Shown in pieces: positions 6,952 to 11,268 of a stretch of DNA of 11,268 bases. The DNA is from an uncultured Tissierellia bacterium. GTDB taxonomy: Bacteria; Bacillota; Clostridia; Tissierellales; Peptoniphilaceae. Each line of letters starts with the position of its first letter. Position 1 is the first letter of the stretch. The stretch spans positions 1-11,268 of the forward strand of contig CABTZP010000041.1 in the NCBI GenBank assembly GCA_902489375.1, written 5' to 3'. A model generated the notes under the pieces. That model worked only from the letters and a program-made list of their open reading frames with translations, ran no database searches and was not told the DNA's origin. The position numbers and the translations under genes are program-made.

Positions 6952-7539
6952 CTATGCCTGTGCATTTTCCGCGGCCGCAAGACCTGCCTGAAAGGCCTTC
7001 AGATTTAGATCAATCAGCTTTTCGGGAACAGTCTTTCGAATGACTTCTTCCCAGTTAATATCATCTAAACCCAAAACTTTCGACATTGCCCCGAAGAGAA
7101 CGACGTTCATGCACTTGGTATTGCCCAGCTCTTTGGCAATGTCCGCGGCTGGAAAGACGATGGTGTTAAAGTTTTCCTTCATCGCTTCGATTGTTCCTTC
7201 CGGATATTCCACCAGGCCAGCTGCGGTTGTCTGTGACTGCATTTCATAGTCATTAATAATGGCAATGCCATCGGGCTTGATAAATTCGCAGTAACGTACC
7301 GCTTCCATTTTTTCGAAAGCGACCATGATATCCACATAGCCCTTACCGACGGTTGGCGCGTAAACCTTATCTCCCCAGATGACCTGAGTCGAGACAGAGC
7401 CACCGCGCTGGGCCATTCCGTGGATTTCCGATTGCTTCACATCATAGCCCTTTTGGATTAGGCCGTTAATTAAAATTTTAGAGGTTAAGATTGCTCCCTG
7501 GCCGCCGACCCCTACGATCATGACTGTTTTCGTTGCCAT
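6952..7539 (-). CDS. iorB: Indolepyruvate:ferredoxin oxidoreductase, beta subunit
   Basis: The gamma-like domain partner of IorA in oxidative decarboxylation of aryl-2-oxoacids (indolepyruvate, phenylpyruvate, hydroxyphenylpyruvate) to arylacetyl-CoA with ferredoxin reduction. The 195-residue length is normal. The N-terminal GVGGQGAILTSKIL (11-24) and SEIHGMAQRGGSVST (37-51) are hallmarks of this 2-oxoacid:acceptor oxidoreductase domain, and NVVLFGAM follows near residue 145. The start ATG 7539 follows the iorA stop by a single base, and its ribosome site AAGGTGG lies within the last codons of iorA, so the subunits are probably translationally coupled for equal output. The protein is cytoplasmic and has no iron-sulfur motif of its own. 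Confidence 0.95.
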   Translation of the reverse strand: MATKTVMIVGVGGQGAILTSKILINGLIQKGYDVKQSEIHGMAQRGGSVSTQVIWGDKVYAPTVGKGYVDIMVAFEKMEAVRYCEFIKPDGIAIINDYEMQSQTTAAGLVEYPEGTIEAMKENFNTIVFPAADIAKELGNTKCMNVVLFGAMSKVLGLDDINWEEVIRKTVPEKLIDLNLKAFQAGLAAAENAQA

Positions 7540-7540
7540 A

Positions 7541-9310
7541 TTACTTGTCCACCTTTCTAATCGCTCCTACCGGACAAACCTGAGCGCAGACGGTACATCC
7601 AACGCACTGGTTCTCATCAATCATCGATTTGCCTTCCACAATGCTTACCGCAGCGCAGCCGACGCTTAAGCACTTCTTGCAGCCGATGCAGGTATTTCGG
7701 TCAACCTGGCAAAGGCCTTTCTCGAATTTGAGCTTTTTAATGAGAACGCAGGGTCTTCTGGAGATGACAGCGGCTCTCTTTTCTGAATGAATGGCCTTAA
7801 GCAGAGTCTCTTCCATTTCCTTAAGGTTCTGCGGATCCGCGATCAAAACTTCTTCAAAGCCAACCGCTTTTAAGATTCCCTCAATGCTGATTTTTTCCGC
7901 AATTTCCCCTTCGAGGTTATAGCCAGTTCCGGGGTTGTCCTGATGGCCGGTCATCGCAGTAATGTGGTTATCCAAGACGACTGGGACCATATTTGCGTTG
8001 TTATAAGCGATTTCTACAGCGCCCGTAATGCCGGAATGGAAGAAGGTCGAATCGCCTAAAACACCAACAACGACATAATCTCTTCCGGTGACCTTCATGG
8101 CATGGGCCATGCCGGCGCCGGCGGAAAAGCCGCCGCCCATACAGACACAGGTGTCAATCGCTGCCAGTGGGGGCGCGGCGCCTAAGGTATAACAGCCGAT
8201 ATCGCCTGTGGCGATCAGCCGACCCTTAAATTCTTTCTGGTTGGCAATCTTATGAAGCGTATAGTAGAACCCGCGGTGGGGGCATCCTGGACAAAGCGCC
8301 GGTGGACGGGAAACCGCCTCAACATCGACTTTCTTGGTCTTCGGATTCTCTAACCCCACAGCCTCACGAATGATGTTGGGGGAAAGCTCATGGATGTTGG
8401 GGATGACTTCTTTGCCAATACAATCAATGCCGGCAGCCTTCATCTGCATTTCCATAAAACCATCTAACTCTTCAATAACGTAAAGCTTTTCCACCTTTGA
8501 GGCGAATTCTTTAATGAGATCAATCGGCAGCGGGTTGGTAAAGCCCAGCTTTAAGAAAGAGGTATCTTCCGGGAAGGCATTTTTCGCGTACTCATAAGCA
8601 ATGGAAGCCGTGACAACGCCAACCTTGGAACCATTGATTTCCATCCGGTTCATGTCGGTCTTGTTGGCGAACTCGGTAAGTTTTTTGAGCTTTTCTTCCA
8701 GCTTGACGTGGTTGACGAAGGCGTTGGCCGGAGTTGAGATAAACTTTTTGGGATTTTTCACATATTCTTTATAGGGGACATCCTTGGGCTCACCCAGCTC
8801 CACTAAGCCCTTCGAATGGGCAATCCGGGTGACTTCACGGAAAATCACCGGAATATCAAATTCTTCGGAGATTTCAAAAGCTTTAATAGTAAAGTCCTTG
8901 CATTCCTGTGAATCCGAAGGCTCAACCATCGGAAGCTTGGCATGGAGGGCATACCAGCGGTTATCCTGCTCATTTTGAGAAGAGTACATACTGGGATCAT
9001 CGGCATTGAAAATAACAAAACCGCCATTTACCCCGTTGTAGGCTGCCGTGAAGATGGGGTCCGCGGCAACGTTAAAGCCAACCATCTTCATGGCGCAGGC
9101 GCTGCGGACACCTGCCATCGCGGCGCCATAAGCGACTTCAGCCCCAACTTTCTCGTTAGGAGCCCACTCACAGTGCATAACATCCTTATAAAGGGGCAAA
9201 GTCTCAAAAATCTCCGTACTGGGCGTTCCTGGGTAAGCCGAAGCGACTTTTACCCCCGCCTCATACATCCCGCGGGCAATCGCTTCGTTACCGCCTAATA
9301 ATTCTTTCAT
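7541..9310 (-). CDS. iorA: Indolepyruvate:ferredoxin oxidoreductase, alpha subunit
   Basis: Catalytic subunit that binds thiamine diphosphate and two [4Fe-4S] clusters. The 589 residues show the pyrimidine-binding domain first (SAYPGTPSTEI, 24-34), a middle domain, then CPGCPHRGFYY (340-350), the diphosphate/Mg site GDIGCYTLGAAP (369-380) and GDS...LDN (419-448), and a C-terminal ferredoxin domain. The first Cys set is C541, C544, C547, C552 with a CxxCxxCxxxxC pattern; the second is C569, C572, C575, C579 followed by Pro. All eight ligands are present. AGGAAG about 10 bases before ATG 9310 supports the start. It follows the aminotransferase after 141 bases that hold a weak hairpin but no good promoter, so it is probably co-transcribed. 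Substrate preference among aromatic 2-oxoacids is not readable from sequence. Confidence 0.96.
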   Translation of the reverse strand: MKELLGGNEAIARGMYEAGVKVASAYPGTPSTEIFETLPLYKDVMHCEWAPNEKVGAEVAYGAAMAGVRSACAMKMVGFNVAADPIFTAAYNGVNGGFVIFNADDPSMYSSQNEQDNRWYALHAKLPMVEPSDSQECKDFTIKAFEISEEFDIPVIFREVTRIAHSKGLVELGEPKDVPYKEYVKNPKKFISTPANAFVNHVKLEEKLKKLTEFANKTDMNRMEINGSKVGVVTASIAYEYAKNAFPEDTSFLKLGFTNPLPIDLIKEFASKVEKLYVIEELDGFMEMQMKAAGIDCIGKEVIPNIHELSPNIIREAVGLENPKTKKVDVEAVSRPPALCPGCPHRGFYYTLHKIANQKEFKGRLIATGDIGCYTLGAAPPLAAIDTCVCMGGGFSAGAGMAHAMKVTGRDYVVVGVLGDSTFFHSGITGAVEIAYNNANMVPVVLDNHITAMTGHQDNPGTGYNLEGEIAEKISIEGILKAVGFEEVLIADPQNLKEMEETLLKAIHSEKRAAVISRRPCVLIKKLKFEKGLCQVDRNTCIGCKKCLSVGCAAVSIVEGKSMIDENQCVGCTVCAQVCPVGAIRKVDK

Positions 9311-9364
9311 GAAATCAACTCTTCCTTTCTATTTCCACTTTTCCATTTCCACATTCTTCCTCTT

Positions 9365-9393
9365 AAAACCAAGGTTTCTTTCCCTTTGGTTTT
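9365..9393 (-). promoter_or_regulatory. Hairpin between the aminotransferase gene and iorA
   Basis: Minus strand AAAACCAAaGG and CCTTGGTTTT form about 10 pairs with a one-base bulge around an eight-base purine loop. It is followed by TTTTAAG, too short for a strong U tract. It may be a weak partial terminator or an RNA processing or stability element that sets relative expression of the two halves of the operon. Confidence 0.4.
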
Positions 9394-9451
9394 CTCTGTT
9401 TCAACCGTTCTATGCTCAAGAAGGAATCCTCCATCCTTCCCTTCGCCAAAA

Positions 9452-10636
9452 TTATTGATATTCCTTCATCAATTCCTTAAAGATAGGAATAGATTTCTCA
9501 ATTTTTTCTGTATCGACACAAAATGACAGGCGCAAATGAGTCGGGGCGCCAAAGCTGGTCCCTGGAACAAGCAAAAGATCATGGGCCATGGCCTTTTTTG
9601 AGAATTCCTCGGCATTGCCATCGGGCGCTTTAATAAACAGGTAAAAAGCGCCGGCCGGATCAGCGACCGTATAGCCCATTTCCGTTAAATTTTCATAGAG
9701 GATGTCACGGTTTCTCTTATAAACCTCAATATTGGGCTTAACATCAACGCAGCGCTCAATGACCATCTGGAAAAGGGCTGGAGCGCAGACATAACCCATG
9801 CTGCGAGCCGCACCGGCAACGGCAGCCATTAAATTTTTGTCTGCGACGGCATCAGGGACCAGGACATAACCAATTCGTTCACCGGGAAGGGAAAGGGACT
9901 TTGACCAGGAATAGACGACGATGGTATTGTCATAAAGAGAAGGAACCCATGGGACCTTAACTCCATCGACTAATACGAGCTCCCGGTAAGGCTCATCCGT
10001 AATGATGTAAATGGGATGGCCATATTCTTTTTCTTTTTCTTCCAGGATCTGGCAGAACTTTTTCATCTCTTCTTCACTGAAAATCACGCCTGATGGATTA
10101 TTCGGGGAATTGACGATGACAGCCTGAACTTTTTCATTGAGCTGTTTTTGAATCGCTTCATAATTAAAGCGCATATCGTCCGCTGCCGAAACCCAGTTCA
10201 TCACGCCCCCATTGCCCTCGATAAAAACCTTGTATTCGGGAAAATTCGGCGCCAAAACCATGATTTCGGAATCCTCTTCCGCTAAAAGAGCAGAGATGGC
10301 ACTGGTAAGGCCTGCGGCCGCTCCGCAAACCAAAAAGAAATTTTCAGGACGATAACAGGTTCCATAGCGCTTGTTTAAATTGTCGGCAATGGCCTTACGG
10401 GTTTCCTCTCTTCCATTTGCCGCGGTGTAAGAATTATAAATGTTGGGAGAATTGTTTTTGATAATATCTTCAATGGCATCCGAAACTTCCTTCGGCGCCG
10501 GTACACTTGGGTTTCCAATCGTAAAGTTCATCACGTTTTCCGGGCCAATTTCCTTTGCCCTTTTTGCTCCATAACCGGCCAGTTCGCGAATAGCGGACTT
10601 GGCCGATCCGTAGCCGTAGGCCTTATTTGAAATCAT
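9452..10636 (-). CDS. Class I/II PLP-dependent aminotransferase, probably for aromatic amino acids
   Basis: Transfers an amino group from an amino acid to a 2-oxoacid using pyridoxal phosphate. The 394-residue length is typical for fold type I subgroup Ialpha enzymes. PLP residues are in place: NSPNNPSG (176-183), ITDEPYREL with Asp214 and Tyr217, SWSKSLSLPGERIGY with Schiff-base Lys246 and Arg254, and a C-terminal substrate carboxylate Arg369 (THLRLSF). Homologues are often labelled aspartate aminotransferase, so the name alone does not fix the substrate. Position at the head of the iorA-iorB-CoA transferase operon suggests it makes indolepyruvate, phenylpyruvate or hydroxyphenylpyruvate. 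AAGGAGGAGG directly before ATG 10636 is a very strong ribosome site. Expression is probably controlled by the attenuator in its roughly 330-base leader. Confidence 0.93.
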   Translation of the reverse strand: MISNKAYGYGSAKSAIRELAGYGAKRAKEIGPENVMNFTIGNPSVPAPKEVSDAIEDIIKNNSPNIYNSYTAANGREETRKAIADNLNKRYGTCYRPENFFLVCGAAAGLTSAISALLAEEDSEIMVLAPNFPEYKVFIEGNGGVMNWVSAADDMRFNYEAIQKQLNEKVQAVIVNSPNNPSGVIFSEEEMKKFCQILEEKEKEYGHPIYIITDEPYRELVLVDGVKVPWVPSLYDNTIVVYSWSKSLSLPGERIGYVLVPDAVADKNLMAAVAGAARSMGYVCAPALFQMVIERCVDVKPNIEVYKRNRDILYENLTEMGYTVADPAGAFYLFIKAPDGNAEEFSKKAMAHDLLLVPGTSFGAPTHLRLSFCVDTEKIEKSIPIFKELMKEYQ

Positions 10637-10689
10637 TTCCTCCTCCTTACTGCTTTTTTTTGAGCTGATGGAATCCGTTGCGATTCCAT
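10633..10689 (-). CDS. Possible 18-residue peptide overlapping the aminotransferase start
   Basis: ATG 10689 begins MESQRIPSAQKK..., preceded by AAGAGGG at 5-6 bases, and the frame ends with TGA overlapping the aminotransferase ATG as ATGA, the usual layout for translational coupling. The start codon sits in an 8-bp stem (ATGGAATC with GATTCCAT, 10668-10689, six-base loop), which could mask it. The Arg-rich C terminus is encoded by the ribosome site itself (AGGAGGAGG), so the frame may be fortuitous. Confidence 0.22.
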   Translation of the reverse strand: MESQRIPSAQKKAVRRRK

Positions 10690-10849
10690 AAAAGCCCTCT
10701 TAATCCCTAGCAAAGATCCTACAATCAGTTCCTTCAGACCTTTACCTAACGTCGCTTTCAAATCCTTCTTCTTTCACCGAAAGAAAAGTCAGATCACCAT
10801 GAGGATAAATTTGTATATTATCCAAAAATTTCTTTTTCTTGAGGAAAAC

Positions 10850-10889
10850 AAAGAAAAACGCCCTTCATCGCTTAGGCGAATGAAAGACG
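10850..10889 (-). terminator. Attenuator-like intrinsic terminator inside the operon leader
   Basis: On the minus strand CGTCTTTCATTCGC pairs with GCGATGAAGGGCG: 13 pairs including two G-U, one bulged T, loop CTAA. It is followed by TTTTTCTTTGTTTT. It sits about 77 bases downstream of the predicted transcript start and about 214 bases before the aminotransferase start. Upstream AGGCGAAT (10916-10923) is perfectly complementary to 10874-10881 in the 5' arm, and CTTCAT (10931-10936) to 10863-10868 in the 3' arm. The two pairings are nested, so they can form one antiterminator fold. Confidence 0.75.
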
Positions 10890-10955
10890 CTGAAAATACT
10901 CGATTATTTTTTTCGATTCGCCTTTGCAGAATGAAGTCTCTTCTCCTCTTCCCAT
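10872..10955 (-). CDS. Possible 27-residue leader peptide of the aminotransferase-ior operon
   Basis: ATG 10955 is preceded by AAGGA at five bases. The frame (MGRGEETSFC...) runs 27 codons and includes Phe9, Tyr20-Phe21 (10893-10898) and Phe26. The UAA stop at 10872-10874 falls in the loop of the attenuator hairpin, so a ribosome at the end of the frame would cover the hairpin's 5' arm. Against it: the predicted transcript start near 10966 leaves the ribosome site almost at the 5' end of the RNA. This is a frame-level inference without homology support. Confidence 0.4.
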   Translation of the reverse strand: MGRGEETSFCKGESKKIIEYFQRLSFA

Positions 10956-10972
10956 CTTTTTCCTTAATTTCT

Positions 10973-11001
10973 ATTATAATAATTATGATGAAATTTCTCA
11001 A
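10973..11001 (-). promoter_or_regulatory. Promoter of the aminotransferase-iorAB-CoA transferase operon
   Basis: Minus strand TTGAGA (10996-11001), a 17-base spacer, and a perfect TATAAT (10973-10978). Transcription would begin near 10966. It lies downstream of the terminator at 11074-11112, so the operon is insulated from the gene to its right. The surrounding DNA is AT-rich, which raises the chance of a fortuitous match, but no better promoter was found closer to the gene. Confidence 0.72.
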
Positions 11002-11073
11002 GAAAATTCCTTTTTACACTTTTTATTTTTGTCGCTTTTCTTCCGCATCCATCTCCAAGGACCACCCAAAATC

Positions 11074-11112
11074 AAAAAAAAGGGGCCTGAGCGAAATCGC
11101 TCAGGCCCCTTT
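11074..11112 (-). terminator. Terminator of a minus-strand gene lying beyond the right edge
   Basis: Perfect 15-bp stem (AAAGGGGCCTGAGCG with CGCTCAGGCCCCTTT) with an AAAT/ATTT loop. On the minus strand the stem end continues into eight consecutive T. The plus strand has only three T, so the signal serves transcription arriving from the right. That gene is not identifiable in the 130 bases that remain. Confidence 0.9.
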
Positions 11113-11245
11113 GGGGATTAAAAGTATTTGACATGAGGCATATAAAAAATACCGTCAAGAAAATCGTCAGCAAGTCAGCGAATGATTTTTCGTTAAATCG
11201 ATAAGATGTTTTTTATTCGCCTTGAAGCACTGTTTTTCCCTAGGC

Positions 11246-11268
11246 AGATCGGAAGAGCACACGTCTGA
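11246..11268 (+). other. Illumina TruSeq adapter sequence at contig end (artefact)
   Basis: The last 23 bases, beginning AGATCGGAAGAGCACACG and continuing in the same register to the final base, equal the start of the standard Illumina TruSeq read 1 adapter. This is residual library adapter in the assembly, not genomic DNA. Native sequence should be taken to end at 11245. Confidence 0.97.

Larger units (their letters stand above)
10637..11245. other. Long intergenic region upstream of the aminotransferase operon
   Basis: No gene over 30 codons is supported here. From the right it holds 130 AT-rich bases with no recognisable gene (11113-11245), the terminator of an unseen minus-strand gene, a sigma-A promoter, a possible leader peptide, an attenuator-like terminator, and about 210 bases of further leader. 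That last part has small hairpins: GGATAA with TTATCC near 10802-10823, TTCTTTC with GAAAGAA near 10768-10784, and ATGGAATC with GATTCCAT at 10668-10689. No T-box GGGTGGNACCGCG element or known riboswitch was seen. Confidence 0.7.

Noticed and set aside
10637..10966. T-box or known riboswitch in the operon leader
   Set aside because: No GGGTGGNACCGCG-like T-box, no SAM, lysine, glycine or TPP consensus core was found by eye.
11113..11245. Short frames near the right end: a minus-strand tail ending at 11167-11169, another at 11193-11195, and a plus-strand 23-codon frame from ATG 11130
   Set aside because: All are under 30 codons of visible sequence, without recognisable family motifs or a ribosome site, and the adapter cuts them off.

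Overview
This window looks like a contig end from an anaerobic member of the Bacillota, most likely the Clostridia. The reasons are strong AGGAGG-type ribosome binding sites, TTG use at the rpsU start, classical sigma-A promoters, U-tract terminators, a lipobox serpin, and a ferredoxin-linked amino acid catabolic operon. I do not name a genus. The last 23 bases (11246-11268) match the Illumina TruSeq adapter, so the right edge is an assembly artefact and native sequence stops near 11245.

Left part (1-2856, minus strand): a class II fumarase whose C-terminal part runs off the window, then rpsU (ribosomal protein S21) with its own promoter and terminator, then a secreted lipoprotein serpin. Divergent from the serpin is a ZIP-family metal transporter (3009-3788, plus). 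After an AT-rich gap with a near-consensus promoter and a structured leader comes an 11-helix neurotransmitter:sodium symporter (NSS) family transporter (4086-5492, plus). A bidirectional terminator (5533-5571) separates it from the convergent operon to its right.

Right part (5605-10966, minus strand, read right to left): one apparent operon encodes a class I aminotransferase, indolepyruvate:ferredoxin oxidoreductase subunits IorA and IorB, and an acetyl-CoA hydrolase/transferase-family CoA transferase. Read as a pathway, an aromatic amino acid is transaminated to an arylpyruvate. IorAB oxidatively decarboxylates this to arylacetyl-CoA plus reduced ferredoxin. The CoA transferase then probably moves CoA to acetate (or another acid), freeing arylacetate and keeping the thioester energy. 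The convergent NSS transporter would suit Na+-driven uptake of the substrate. This is inference from gene families and order; substrates are not proven by sequence.

The most interesting non-coding signal is the roughly 330-base leader of this operon. It has a good promoter (TTGAGA-17-TATAAT), then an intrinsic terminator (10850-10889) upstream of the first gene, a competing antiterminator pairing, and a possible 27-residue leader peptide with Tyr-Phe codons just before the terminator and its stop codon in the terminator loop. This looks like transcription attenuation. The NSS transporter leader also has two mutually exclusive helices and a possible leader peptide. No CRISPR array, tRNA, insertion sequence or phage gene was seen.
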